A stretch of 64,000 nt of DNA from Sediminibacterium sp. FEMGT703S (GCA_002786355.1 PGCO01000013.1:124001-188000), one strand, 5' to 3'; numbered from the stretch's first letter, positions 10,266 through 19,516 are shown. The notes: generated by a model not told the origin, from the letters alone. Made by a program: numbers and translations.

Positions 10266-10273
10266 CAAAGATA
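10266..10273 (-). promoter_or_regulatory. -7 promoter box for deoC (TATCTTTG)
   Basis: Read on the minus strand, TATCTTTG matches the Bacteroidota -7 consensus TAnnTTTG and ends 15 bases before the chosen deoC ATG. No clear -33 TTTG is found at 17-20 bases; that spacer is instead filled by the inverted repeat listed next. Confidence 0.5.
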
Positions 10274-10277
10274 ACAA

Positions 10278-10295
10278 ATACCGTAACTACGGTAT
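10278..10295. promoter_or_regulatory. Perfect 8-bp inverted repeat, candidate operator
   Basis: ATACCGTA-AC-TACGGTAT is a perfect 8+8 palindrome with a 2-base spacer. It lies between the divergent deoC and outer-membrane genes, directly upstream of the deoC -7 box. The position is that expected for a repressor or activator site. The binding protein is unknown and no regulator gene adjoins. Confidence 0.5.
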
Positions 10296-10341
10296 AGGTA
10301 TGCCTGTTAAAATGCTTTTCATTCGCATAAAATACATTATC

Positions 10342-11013
10342 ATGAATAAGATTTTATTAACCCTCTGCTTTATGACCGCTCTATTTTCAACAAATGCACA
10401 AAAGGGTATGGATCCAAGGCTGAGTATTTATATTGGACTTGCCAATCCTAAAGCAACCGAAGTTTTTGGGCAGTTTTATAAATCAAAAGGCATTCAACCT
10501 AGAATTACAGCAGAATACAATTTCCTGAATCTTGGATATACCAATAAAATGTTTGTAAAAGTAGCTGCTATTGCAGGATTAGAGCCTCAAAACTTCAGAA
10601 ATCTAACTACCTCTTTAACGAATGTAACCATGACGCAGAAACCATTAGGTGCAAGAATTTATCCATTTGCTTTTAAAGAAGGCTTTAACCCAGATAATCA
10701 AAAAGAAGTGTTTAAAAACGCTGGTTTCACTAACTTATTCATTATTGGAGGAACCTGGGCAATTAGCGGCTTATATGTAGAAGGAGGAATTTCTCCTGGA
10801 GTTAAATTGAAAGAAGAAGGGTACTCAGATGTTACCCGCTCACCACAATTTTTTGGATGGGGAATTTCACTAGTAGATTTTGAAGATGAAGACAATAAAG
10901 TCAAATTCAAATTTAATATTGGAACCAGAAAATACACCTGGACCAATGCTAGTAATACTACTTCGCAGATTAAATCTTTCTGCATGGATTTTGGTGTCGG
11001 TTTCAGATTATAA
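10342..11013 (+). CDS. Predicted outer-membrane beta-barrel protein
   Basis: I place the start at the ATG at 10342 (223 residues) because it opens a clean signal peptide (MNKILLTLCFMTALFSTNAQ); an earlier in-frame ATG at 10300 would add 14 charged residues before it. The mature part alternates hydrophobic and polar residues with glycine/aromatic strand ends. It finishes with FCMDFGVGFRL, ending in an aromatic-rich strand as in outer-membrane barrels. No specific family was recognised. It is divergent from deoC and ends before a bidirectional terminator. Confidence 0.7.
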   Translation: MNKILLTLCFMTALFSTNAQKGMDPRLSIYIGLANPKATEVFGQFYKSKGIQPRITAEYNFLNLGYTNKMFVKVAAIAGLEPQNFRNLTTSLTNVTMTQKPLGARIYPFAFKEGFNPDNQKEVFKNAGFTNLFIIGGTWAISGLYVEGGISPGVKLKEEGYSDVTRSPQFFGWGISLVDFEDEDNKVKFKFNIGTRKYTWTNASNTTSQIKSFCMDFGVGFRL

Positions 11014-11034
11014 TAGGGACATCAATTAAAAAAT

Positions 11035-11064
11035 AAAGCCCGATGATTCATTTCAACGGGCTTT
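11035..11064. terminator. Bidirectional terminator between 10342-11013 and secA
   Basis: AAAGCCCG (11035-11042) pairs perfectly with CGGGCTTT (11057-11064) around a 14-base loop. It is flanked by A-rich and T-rich tracts and lies between two convergent stop codons, so it can serve both strands. Confidence 0.8.
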
Positions 11065-11076
11065 TATATTGTATGA

Positions 11077-14000
11077 TTATGCATCTTTACCATGACAAGA
11101 TTTAAATTTCTTGCCACTACCACAAGGACAAGGATCGTTCCTGCCAATTTTAGGTCCTACTTTAACAGGCTCTTGTTTTACCGGTGTAGGATCATAATAA
11201 TCATTTTCATTGGCACCATATTCTTGACCCGCAGCATCTACTTGATCTTTGTTGGCGCTCAACTTACTCATATCGGTTTTTTCTTGATGACCTTCTTGCA
11301 ATTCATCGCCCTCAGCCAAAGGAATACCAGCATGACATAAGAATTGAACAATATCTCTATTTACTTCACCATCCATTTTTTTGAACAATTCAAAAGCTTC
11401 CATCTTATAAATTACCAATGGATCCTTTTGCTCGTAAGTAGCAGTTTGAACACTCTGCTTTAAGTCGTCCATAGAGCGCAAATGCTCTTTCCAAGCATTA
11501 TCAATGAATGCTAATGTTACTGTTCTTTCTAAAGAATGTAATAATTCAGCACCATTTGTTTGCAAGGTTTTATCCATATTGGCCAAAGCCTGCACCTGAC
11601 GTTTGCCATCGGTAAATGGAACAATTACATTATCGATATGCGAACCCTGTTGCAACTTTATGTTTTTGAATACAGGAACAGCCTGAACCATCATATCCTG
11701 TTTTCTTTTTTCATATTGAGCAATAGCCTCACTATATAATTTCTCTGCCAATTGATTGGCATTGGTTTTATTGAACCCTTCAAGTGAAATAGCAGTATCA
11801 ATTCCAAAGTTTACGATAGCAGCCAATTTAAATTGATCGTATTCATTTTGATCTTTAAACGAAAGGACTAAGCCTTCTGCAACTGCATACATTGCGTTGT
11901 CTAAATCTAAGGCCAATCTTTCACCAAACAAAGCATGGTTGCGTTTGCTATAAATAACTGTACGCTGTTTATTCATTACATCGTCATATTCCAACAATCG
12001 CTTTCTAATACCAAAATTGTTTTCTTCTACTTTACGTTGGGCACGTTCAATAGATTTAGTAATCATGCCAGCTTGAATCACTTCACCTTCTTTGTAACCA
12101 GCAAAATCCATTACTTTGGCAATACGTTCACTACCAAACATGCGCATTAAGTCGTCTTCTAAGGAAACAAAGAACAAGGAAGAACCTGGATCCCCTTGAC
12201 GACCAGCACGACCTCTTAACTGACGGTCTACCCTTCTAGATTCGTGTCTTTCGGTACCTAAAATAGCCAAACCACCTGCTTCTTTTACCCCAGGTCCTAA
12301 TTTAATATCCGTACCTCTACCAGCCATATTGGTAGCAATGGTTACCGCACCAGCCAACCCTGCTTCTGCAACAATCTGCGCTTCACGAGAGTGTTGCTTT
12401 GCATTTAATACATTGTGAGGAATTTGTTTTTGTCTCAACATTCTACTCAATAACTCACTCACTTCAACAGAGGTAGTACCCACCAATACCGGACGCCCAG
12501 CTTCGCGTAATAAAACGATTTCATCAATAACAGCCCCAAACTTTTCCCGTTTAGTTTTGAAAATCTTGTCTTCTTCGTCTTTTCTTATCGCCGGAACATT
12601 CGTTGGAATACTAACCACATCCAATTTATAGATATCCCATAATTCAGCTGCTTCTGTTTCTGCTGTACCCGTCATACCACCTAATTTGTGGTACATTCTA
12701 AAATAGTTCTGTAAGGTTACCGTTGCATAAGTTTGAGTTGCCGCTTCAATTTTTACATTTTCTTTTGCTTCAATTGCTTGGTGTAGACCATCTGAATATC
12801 TTCTTCCATCTAAAATACGACCCGTTTGTTCATCAACAATTTTTACGGCTCCTTCCATTACCACATATTCAACGTCTTTATCAAATAAAGTATAGGCTTT
12901 TAGTAATTGTTGTACAGTATGAATACGATCTGCTTTAACAGAGTACTCATTAATTAAGGATTCTTTTTTTAATAGCTTCTGATCTGCAGGCAAACTAGTA
13001 TCTGTATCAATAGCCGCTAAACCTAAGCTAATATCGGGAAGTACAAAGAAGTGAGGATCTTCTCCTTGTCCGGTAATCAATTGAATACCCTTGTCGGTTA
13101 ATTCAACTGAATTATTTTTTTCATCAATATAGAAATAAAGTTCTTCATCTGCCTTAGGCATTTCACGCTGTTGGTCGGCCAAATAGTGATTTTCTGCCTT
13201 CTGTAATTTAACACGGTTACCAGGCTCACTTAAGAATTTAATTAACGCGCTATTCTTAGGTAAACCACGGTGTGCACGGAACAAGGCCAAGCCGCCATCT
13301 TTAGGGTCATCATTCCCTTCAGCAATTTTTTTCTTTGCTTCAGTTAAGAATTGTTGAGTTGCTCTTTTTTGTGCTTCAACTAATTTTTCAATCCTAGGTT
13401 TTAAGGCAAAAAATTGCTGCTCCCCAGTTTGGTATCCAATAGGGCCAGAAATAATTAAAGGTGTTCTGGCATCATCAATTAATACTGAATCGACTTCATC
13501 TACCATGGCAAAATGGTGTTTACGTTGCACCATTTCTGCTGGGCTATGCACCATATTATCACGCAAATAATCAAATCCAAATTCGTTATTCGTACCGTAG
13601 GTAATATCTGCTAAATAAGCTTTTCTTCTAGATTCACTATTTGGTTCATGCTTATCTATGCAATCAACGGTAATACCCAGCCATTCAAACAAAGTACCGT
13701 TCCACTCACTATCACGCTTAGCCAAATAATCGTTGACGGTTACAATATGGACACCTTCCCCTGCCAAGGCATTTAAATAGGCTGGCAAAGTGGAAACCAA
13801 GGTTTTACCTTCACCTGTTGCCATTTCAGCAATTTTTCCTTGATGCAAAACAGATCCACCAATTAACTGAACATCATAATGCACCATGTTCCAAGTCACT
13901 TTTCCACCTGCAGCTGTCCAAGTATTATTAAATACAGACTCATTGCCATTGATGGTTACGTATTCTTTTTTAACACTTAACTCTCTATCTAGGGTGGTAG

Positions 14001-14397
14001 CAGTAGATACAAGTGTTTCATTTTCTTTAAATCTTCTTGCCGCTTCTTTAATAACAGCAAAAGCTTCAGGCTGTATAATTGCCAAAGCTTCTTCAATTTG
14101 TTTATCCCGGTCTTTACGAAGCTTATCTATATTTTTATAGATGGTATCTCTACCATGAATATCGGCTTCAGGTAATGCTTCAGCATTGGCCTTCTCGGCA
14201 GCAATTTCAGCATCAATGCCTTTTAAATGCTCTTGTATTCTAGCTTTAAACTCTACCGTTTTATTTCGCAACTCGTCATTGGTTAATGATTGGTATTGTT
14301 GAAAAAACTGGTTGGTCTTTTGGATGATTGGCATCAACTGCTGCACATCTTTTTCACTTTTATTACCCCCGAATAACTTAGAAATGAACTTCAACAT
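11077..14397 (-). CDS. secA: Preprotein translocase ATPase SecA
   Basis: SecA drives Sec-dependent protein export. Its 1106 residues include NBD1 with the Walker A sequence MATGEGKT and the Walker B/DEAD-like VDEVDSVLIDD, the preprotein cross-linking region, and NBD2 with MAGRGTDIKLG and LRGRAGRQGDPG. The C-terminal zinc-binding tail is PCPCGSGKKFKSCHG. It is longer than the roughly 900-residue E. coli protein because of insertions, notably at about residues 330-440, as is common in Bacteroidota. It is transcribed alone, with a recognisable promoter and a leader of about 85 bases. Confidence 0.98.
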   Translation of the reverse strand: MLKFISKLFGGNKSEKDVQQLMPIIQKTNQFFQQYQSLTNDELRNKTVEFKARIQEHLKGIDAEIAAEKANAEALPEADIHGRDTIYKNIDKLRKDRDKQIEEALAIIQPEAFAVIKEAARRFKENETLVSTATTLDRELSVKKEYVTINGNESVFNNTWTAAGGKVTWNMVHYDVQLIGGSVLHQGKIAEMATGEGKTLVSTLPAYLNALAGEGVHIVTVNDYLAKRDSEWNGTLFEWLGITVDCIDKHEPNSESRRKAYLADITYGTNNEFGFDYLRDNMVHSPAEMVQRKHHFAMVDEVDSVLIDDARTPLIISGPIGYQTGEQQFFALKPRIEKLVEAQKRATQQFLTEAKKKIAEGNDDPKDGGLALFRAHRGLPKNSALIKFLSEPGNRVKLQKAENHYLADQQREMPKADEELYFYIDEKNNSVELTDKGIQLITGQGEDPHFFVLPDISLGLAAIDTDTSLPADQKLLKKESLINEYSVKADRIHTVQQLLKAYTLFDKDVEYVVMEGAVKIVDEQTGRILDGRRYSDGLHQAIEAKENVKIEAATQTYATVTLQNYFRMYHKLGGMTGTAETEAAELWDIYKLDVVSIPTNVPAIRKDEEDKIFKTKREKFGAVIDEIVLLREAGRPVLVGTTSVEVSELLSRMLRQKQIPHNVLNAKQHSREAQIVAEAGLAGAVTIATNMAGRGTDIKLGPGVKEAGGLAILGTERHESRRVDRQLRGRAGRQGDPGSSLFFVSLEDDLMRMFGSERIAKVMDFAGYKEGEVIQAGMITKSIERAQRKVEENNFGIRKRLLEYDDVMNKQRTVIYSKRNHALFGERLALDLDNAMYAVAEGLVLSFKDQNEYDQFKLAAIVNFGIDTAISLEGFNKTNANQLAEKLYSEAIAQYEKRKQDMMVQAVPVFKNIKLQQGSHIDNVIVPFTDGKRQVQALANMDKTLQTNGAELLHSLERTVTLAFIDNAWKEHLRSMDDLKQSVQTATYEQKDPLVIYKMEAFELFKKMDGEVNRDIVQFLCHAGIPLAEGDELQEGHQEKTDMSKLSANKDQVDAAGQEYGANENDYYDPTPVKQEPVKVGPKIGRNDPCPCGSGKKFKSCHGKDA

Positions 14398-14487
14398 ATT
14401 TATATACTCTGATATGAAAAAAATTAACAGTCAAACAGCGTGCAATAATTTTTTTTTAGTCAATTTGGCACCCTGAATTAGAGCCGC

Positions 14488-14517
14488 CAAAGGTAAGGTT
14501 TTGATTTTAGAAGCAAA
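14488..14517 (-). promoter_or_regulatory. Bacteroidota-type promoter for secA
   Basis: On the minus strand TTTG (14517-14514), an 18-base spacer and TACCTTTG (14495-14488) match the TTTG-N19-TAnnTTTG consensus closely. Transcription should begin near 14481, giving a leader of about 85 bases. The -33 element overlaps the start codon of the divergent gene at 14517. Confidence 0.6.
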
Positions 14518-15179
14518 TGAAGCAATTAACTATTATACCAACGGTTTTTTTATGCCTGCTAATGGCAAGTAGTCATTTGAATGCACAGGAAGCAGAATTG
14601 GCCCCACGTATCACAGACACACTACCCAAACAAGCAATTGACTCCATCGTCATGATCAGTGATTCCATTGCTGCCGACAGATACAATAAAAACAAATCTA
14701 ATATGACAGTATTGGCAGCTTGGGCAGGGATTAATATTATCCAAGGAAGCATTTCTGCCACAAACGCCACAGGATCTGGCCCCTACTTTTTTAGGATGAA
14801 TGCTTATTGGAATATTGTCAACTTAGGAATTGCCAGTGTTGGTTTATTCCAACTGAGAAAAGAGTGGACAAAAAAGTATTCTTTTACCCAAAATCAGCTA
14901 GCACAACAAAAGCTTGAGAAAATCCTATTATTGAATACAGGGTTAGATTTAGCCTATATAACAACAGGTCTTTTACTGAAAGAAAGAGGGAATAGTCGAA
15001 ATAACCTTCAAAATATAGGCTATGGCAATAGTTTGCTACTTCAGGGCGCATTTTTATTGGTATTTGACCTAGTTCAATATGGAAATCATCGTAGAAATGG
15101 TAAAATATTAGAGAAACAGTTGTCCAAATTACAAATTCACACCAGTGGAAACGGAATAGGATTGCGTTTACCCCTTTAA
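14517..15179 (+). CDS. Membrane protein of unknown function
   Basis: A 220-residue protein with an N-terminal signal peptide (cleavage near SHLNAQ). Hydrophobic segments lie around residues 65-80 (AAWAGINIIQGSI), 95-113, 137-154 and 172-188, which suggests four membrane passes. DUF6992-type Bacteroidota proteins have a similar layout, but I cannot assign the family with confidence. It is divergent from secA, and its ATG overlaps the secA -33 element. It reads toward atpG, 81 bases away, which has its own promoter. Confidence 0.7.
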   Translation: MKQLTIIPTVFLCLLMASSHLNAQEAELAPRITDTLPKQAIDSIVMISDSIAADRYNKNKSNMTVLAAWAGINIIQGSISATNATGSGPYFFRMNAYWNIVNLGIASVGLFQLRKEWTKKYSFTQNQLAQQKLEKILLLNTGLDLAYITTGLLLKERGNSRNNLQNIGYGNSLLLQGAFLLVFDLVQYGNHRRNGKILEKQLSKLQIHTSGNGIGLRLPL

Positions 15180-15196
15180 ATAATCCATTAAACTTA

Positions 15197-15227
15197 TTGG
15201 AATTTATAGGCTTTTCAGCTACTTTTG
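15197..15227 (+). promoter_or_regulatory. Bacteroidota-type promoter for atpG
   Basis: TTG (15197-15199), a 20-base spacer and TACTTTTG (15220-15227) fit the -33/-7 consensus. Transcription would begin near 15234, leaving a leader of about 27 bases before the atpG ATG. Confidence 0.55.
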
Positions 15228-15260
15228 CAACCCGTTAGATTTTAAATTTAAACCTTACAA

Positions 15261-16142
15261 ATGGCAGGTCAATTAAAAGAGGTTAGGAACCGTATCAAGA
15301 GTGTTCAAAGTACTCAGCAAATTACCAAGGCAATGAAAATGGTTAGTGCGGCCAAATTACGCCGTGCACAGGACGCAATTACACAGATGCGCCCTTATGC
15401 CCAAAAATTGCAGGAAATGCTTAGCAATATTGTAAGCAGTATTGAAGGTGGTACCACTTTGGCATTAGCAGAAGAAAGACCAGTAGAGAAAGTATTATTG
15501 ATTGTAATCACTTCAGATAGAGGGTTATGTGGAGGTTATAACGCCAATATTGTGAAATTAGCCAAAAGTACAGTTGCAGAAAAATACAGTAGTCAGTTTA
15601 ACAAAGGCAATGTGACTGTTTGGAATATTGGAAAGAAGGGTTGGGAAAGCTTGAGTAAAGCAGGTTATCAAACAAATGATCGTTTTAAAGATATTTATTT
15701 AAACCTGAATTTTGAAGCCGTTCAGGCAGCTGCACAATCTGCAATGAAAGCATTTGAGCAAAAAGAATTTGACGCAGTTGAAATAATTTATAGTGAATTT
15801 AAGAATGCTGCTACTCAAGCATTTGTAGCAGAACAATTTTTACCTATTCCGAAAGTTGCTCCAAAGGCTGGAACCAAGAAAGCAGATTTTATATTTGAGC
15901 CTGCAAAAGAAATTTTGATTGCAGAGTTAATGCCAAAAATCTTAAATACGCAATTATTCAAAGCAGTTTTAGATGGCAATGCCAGTGAACATGGCGCGCG
16001 TATGACTGCAATGGATAAAGCTAGCGAAAACGCGAACGAGTTACTGAAGTCACTAAAAATCAGTTACAACCGCGCCCGTCAAGCTGCTATTACTACAGAG
16101 TTGACTGAAATTGTGAGCGGAGCCGCTGCATTACAAGGATAA
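15261..16142 (+). CDS. atpG: ATP synthase F1 gamma subunit
   Basis: The central-stalk subunit that rotates within the alpha3beta3 head of F1. The 293-residue protein has the conserved N-terminal coiled-coil (KSVQSTQQITKAMKMVSAAK), the internal TSDRGLCGGYN motif, and the C-terminal helix MDKASENANELLKSLKISYNRAR-type sequence ending in EIVSGAAAL. No other ATP synthase gene is present in the window: upstream is an unknown membrane protein and downstream is scpB. Its own promoter fits with this isolation from the atp operon. Confidence 0.97.
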   Translation: MAGQLKEVRNRIKSVQSTQQITKAMKMVSAAKLRRAQDAITQMRPYAQKLQEMLSNIVSSIEGGTTLALAEERPVEKVLLIVITSDRGLCGGYNANIVKLAKSTVAEKYSSQFNKGNVTVWNIGKKGWESLSKAGYQTNDRFKDIYLNLNFEAVQAAAQSAMKAFEQKEFDAVEIIYSEFKNAATQAFVAEQFLPIPKVAPKAGTKKADFIFEPAKEILIAELMPKILNTQLFKAVLDGNASEHGARMTAMDKASENANELLKSLKISYNRARQAAITTELTEIVSGAAALQG

Positions 16143-16156
16143 TAGCCAATATAACC

Positions 16157-16942
16157 ATGGAATTAAGCGAAATCATACCACATATTGAAGTACTCATTTT
16201 TGCCAGTGAAAAGCCGTTGACTTCATTGGATATAGTTGAGCTTATCAATAATAGTTTTGGATTTTTAGAAGAACGTATTTCGCTTGATCAAGTAGAAACT
16301 GCAGTAGAAGGTATCAAAGAAAAATATGCTGCTGAATTTTATCCATTTGAAGTAAGAGAAAGTGGTGGCGGTTGGCAGTTCCTTACCAAAAAAGAATTCC
16401 ACAAAACCATTGCTCAATTAAATGGTGATAAGTTTTTAAAGCGCTTATCTAATGCTGCATTAGAAACACTTGCCATCATTGGTTATAAGCAGCCAATCAC
16501 TAAAGGAGAAATTGAAGCCATTAGAGGAGTCAATAGCGATTACTCTATTCAAAAACTATTAGAGAAAGAATTAATTTTAATAAGCGGAAGAAACGAGCAA
16601 TTACCAGGAAAACCATTGGTATATGCAACTTCTAAAACTTTCATGGATTATTTCGGAATCAATAGTGCTGCCGATTTACCAAAAATTAAAGAAGTATTAG
16701 CCGACCAAATTGTAGAAGGAACTATTATTAATCCTGCCGACTTTACAGATAATCAAGTGGCCAATGCAATAGCCGAAATTCCTGCGGATGAAGAAATTAT
16801 TGATGGTGATGTATCTGCACTTACCGTGAATGAGGAAGGGGAATTAATAATTGAAGATTCATTGAGTGAAAATGATGATTCAAATACAAACGATTCAACA
16901 ACAGATGAATCAAATAGCGACGAAGAGCAAAATCCACAATAG
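16157..16942 (+). CDS. scpB: Segregation and condensation protein B
   Basis: ScpB is a winged-helix kleisin-associated subunit of the SMC-ScpAB condensin complex in chromosome segregation. Two winged-helix domains span about residues 1-185, with the family motif LETLAIIGYKQPITKGEIEAIRG split over the second. Residues from about 195 to 261 form an acidic, Ser/Asn/Asp-rich, probably disordered tail that is longer than in the minimal family. It begins 14 bases after atpG and ends 18 bases before lysA. Confidence 0.95.
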   Translation: MELSEIIPHIEVLIFASEKPLTSLDIVELINNSFGFLEERISLDQVETAVEGIKEKYAAEFYPFEVRESGGGWQFLTKKEFHKTIAQLNGDKFLKRLSNAALETLAIIGYKQPITKGEIEAIRGVNSDYSIQKLLEKELILISGRNEQLPGKPLVYATSKTFMDYFGINSAADLPKIKEVLADQIVEGTIINPADFTDNQVANAIAEIPADEEIIDGDVSALTVNEEGELIIEDSLSENDDSNTNDSTTDESNSDEEQNPQ

Positions 16943-16960
16943 TTGGATTATCTTTGTGCT

Positions 16961-18178
16961 ATGTCTTTAAAAATTTCCAACGAACAATTACAAGCAGCTG
17001 CAAGCCAGTATGGTACCCCATTGTATATGTATCATGCAGAAAAAATTACAGCACAATACCAACAATTACAAAATGCATTTGAAGGCGTATATGCGCGATT
17101 TTTTTATGCAAGTAAAGCATTAACCAATCTTGCGGTTTTACAACATATCCATTCTATTGGGTGCAATATTGATTGCAGCTCAATTAATGAAGTTTATTTA
17201 GCTTTAAAAGCAGGGTTTAACCCCGAACAAATTTTATATACTAGTAATGGTATTTCGTTCGAAGAGATTGAAGCCGCCGTTGAAGCAGGCGTTTCAGTAA
17301 ATATTGACAGCTTAAGCAATTTAGAAAAGTTTGGGAAAGCGTATGGCAGCAGATATCCTGTTGGCATTCGATTAAGACCCAATATTATGGCAGGTGGTAA
17401 TCTTAAAATTTCCACAGGGCATAATGGCAGTAAGTTTGGTATTCCGATAGAACAATTAAACGATATTCTTTCATTAAAAGATCAATACAAGCTCCGCATC
17501 AATTGTTTGCATGTACACACTGGTAGTGAAATTAAAGATGTGGAAGTTTTTATTAAAGTTGCAGATATTTTTTTTGATTTGGTTCCCTCTTTTCCCGATT
17601 TACAAGTACTAGATATGGGTGGAGGTTTTAAAGTTCCCTATCAAGAAGGAGATAAAGGAACTGATATTCCTTTATTGGCTAAAAGAGTTGGAGAAGTACT
17701 CAACAAATTTGAAAATAGTTATGGTAAAAAATTTCAAGTTTGGTTCGAGCCAGGAAAATATTTAGTGAGCGAATGTGGTTATTTAATAACCAGTGTGAAT
17801 GTAATTAAGGAAACACCTACTGTGATTTTTGCAGGTATAAATAGTGGCTTCAATCATTTGATACGCCCAATGTTTTATGAAGCTTATCATCATATTAGAA
17901 ATATAAGCAATCCAAATGGTGTAGTAAAAAACTACGCAATTACCGGCAATATCTGTGAAACCGACAATTTTGCTTGGGACAGACCTATTAACGAAATAAG
18001 AGAGGGTGACTTATTGGTGATTGAAAATGCAGGGGCATATGGTTTTGAAATGGGGAGTAATTACAATTCAAGATTTTTGCCAGCTCAGGTTTTATGGAGA
18101 GATGAAAAAATGCTTTTAGTAAGAAAAAGAGACACCATGGAAGATTTGTTAAAAAATCAGATAGGCCTGCCTTATTAA
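16961..18178 (+). CDS. lysA: Diaminopimelate decarboxylase
   Basis: LysA is the PLP enzyme that converts meso-diaminopimelate to lysine. The fold-III alanine-racemase-like barrel holds the PLP lysine in FYASKAL (Lys52), the HVHTGSEI motif, the phosphate-binding DMGGGFKVPY and the C-terminal CETDNF catalytic cysteine region. I start at the ATG at 16961 (405 residues); an in-frame TTG at 16943 would abut the scpB stop and add six unlikely residues. A TATCTTTG box at 16949-16956 lies too close to the ATG for a normal leader. Confidence 0.95.
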   Translation: MSLKISNEQLQAAASQYGTPLYMYHAEKITAQYQQLQNAFEGVYARFFYASKALTNLAVLQHIHSIGCNIDCSSINEVYLALKAGFNPEQILYTSNGISFEEIEAAVEAGVSVNIDSLSNLEKFGKAYGSRYPVGIRLRPNIMAGGNLKISTGHNGSKFGIPIEQLNDILSLKDQYKLRINCLHVHTGSEIKDVEVFIKVADIFFDLVPSFPDLQVLDMGGGFKVPYQEGDKGTDIPLLAKRVGEVLNKFENSYGKKFQVWFEPGKYLVSECGYLITSVNVIKETPTVIFAGINSGFNHLIRPMFYEAYHHIRNISNPNGVVKNYAITGNICETDNFAWDRPINEIREGDLLVIENAGAYGFEMGSNYNSRFLPAQVLWRDEKMLLVRKRDTMEDLLKNQIGLPY

Positions 18179-18203
18179 GAACAATTCATTAGTTTACAGT
18201 ACC

Positions 18204-18974
18204 ATGATTACTTTAAAAAATATTAGTAAAAGCTTTGATGACCGAGTAATTATTCAGGGCATTGATGCGGTAATGGAAAGTAGTAAATGTAACCTGATTA
18301 TTGGTACGAGTGGAAGTGGGAAAACAGTGCTGACTAAATGTATTGTAGGCCTAATTAAACCGAATGAAGGAAGCATTGAATACGATGGGGAAGACCTAGT
18401 ACAAATGGATGAAAAATCTAAGAAACTGTTGCGTCAACAGATTGGCATGTTATTTCAAGGAAATGCATTATTTGATTCCATCACTGTTCAGGAGAATGTA
18501 AAATTCCCATTGGATATGTTTACCAAATTAACCCTTGGCGAAAAAATGAAAAAAGTTGATGAAGTATTAGATAGGGTTAATCTAAAAGATGCACATAAAA
18601 GATTTCCTGCTGAAATCAGTGGAGGTATGAAAAAACGAGTGGGTATTGCTCGCTCTATTGTATTGAATCCAAAGTATCTTTTTTGCGATGAGCCCAATTC
18701 TGGGCTAGACCCACAAACTTCTATGGTGATTGATAAACTCATCAAAGAAATCACCATCGATTATAAAATGACTACAGTGGTTGTAACCCACGATATGAAC
18801 AGTGTAATGGAAATTGGGGACCATATCATGTACTTATACAACGGCAAGAAGCAATGGGAAGGCTCTAACAAAGACATTATTTTTAGTAAAGATCAATTAC
18901 TCAATGATTTTATTTTTGCTTCGGAGTTTTTACAGGATGCCAAACAAATGCGGATGCAAGAAGCAGGTCACTAA
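18204..18974 (+). CDS. mlaF: ABC transporter ATP-binding protein, MlaF-like
   Basis: A 256-residue ABC ATPase of the phospholipid-transport (MlaF) class. Walker A is GTSGSGKT, the signature is ISGGMKKRVGIAR, and Walker B is YLFCDEPNSGLDP with the following VVVTHDM switch histidine. The ISGGMKKR signature with Lys-Arg and the SGLDP D-loop are characteristic of MlaF. It most likely energises the MlaE permease encoded about 13 kb away on the other strand; no MlaD gene is in the window. It is 25 bases after lysA. Confidence 0.88.
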   Translation: MITLKNISKSFDDRVIIQGIDAVMESSKCNLIIGTSGSGKTVLTKCIVGLIKPNEGSIEYDGEDLVQMDEKSKKLLRQQIGMLFQGNALFDSITVQENVKFPLDMFTKLTLGEKMKKVDEVLDRVNLKDAHKRFPAEISGGMKKRVGIARSIVLNPKYLFCDEPNSGLDPQTSMVIDKLIKEITIDYKMTTVVVTHDMNSVMEIGDHIMYLYNGKKQWEGSNKDIIFSKDQLLNDFIFASEFLQDAKQMRMQEAGH

Positions 18975-18994
18975 AAAGCAATCAAATAGAAAGT

Positions 18995-19504
18995 ATGAAT
19001 TGGAAATATTACTGCACTTGTTTAATAATCTTTATCAGCTGTTTAAAGCTGCAAGCACAAAGCCCTATTGACAATCGACCAAACTATATAAAAAATCCAG
19101 CGCTACCTGCATTCAAATTAATTTTAACCGATAGCAGCCTTTTTACAGAGAAGTTAATTCCTAAGGCTGAATATACCTGTATTGTTTATTTCAGCCCCGA
19201 TTGTGGCCATTGTCAATACGAGGCCGACCAAATGATTCGTAAAATGGATAGTTTAAAACAAGTGCAATTTGTTTGGGTAAGCTATCGAGATTTCAATGAT
19301 ATCAAGGCATTTGGACGTAAATACCAATTTGATTTATATCCCAATATCATTTTAGGTCGTGATCCTGAATATATTGTACCTGCTTTTTTTCAGGTCAAAT
19401 TCACTCCATTTGTAGCTTTATACGATAAAAACAAGCAGTTTTTAAAAGCCTGGGAGTCGGGTGTAGAAATGCCTGAATTATTACAATTTATTCACAAAAA
19501 ATAA
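18995..19504 (+). CDS. Exported thioredoxin-fold protein
   Basis: A 169-residue secreted redoxin. A signal peptide (about residues 1-22) precedes a thioredoxin-like domain with the redox motif CGHC at residues 70-73, in the strand IVYFSPDCGHCQYEADQM. The typical TlpA/thioredoxin cis-proline region is VKFTPFVALY. It is probably a periplasmic thiol-disulfide protein; the partner is unknown. It lies 20 bases after mlaF and 47 before mdh, which has its own -7 box. Confidence 0.85.
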   Translation: MNWKYYCTCLIIFISCLKLQAQSPIDNRPNYIKNPALPAFKLILTDSSLFTEKLIPKAEYTCIVYFSPDCGHCQYEADQMIRKMDSLKQVQFVWVSYRDFNDIKAFGRKYQFDLYPNIILGRDPEYIVPAFFQVKFTPFVALYDKNKQFLKAWESGVEMPELLQFIHKK

Positions 19505-19516
19505 GGCTGCTGCACG

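Noticed and set aside
10251..10277. Upstream ATG start for deoC
   Set aside because: The nine extra residues are unlike the DeoC family and the ATG lies inside the predicted promoter.
16949..16956. TATCTTTG box directly before lysA as a promoter
   Set aside because: It ends four bases before the ATG with no -33 element at the right distance, so the start site would fall inside the coding region. It is more likely chance within the scpB-lysA junction.
18814..19071. 85-codon ORF overlapping the end of mlaF and the start of the redoxin gene
   Set aside because: It lies out of frame across two well-supported genes and shows no domain.
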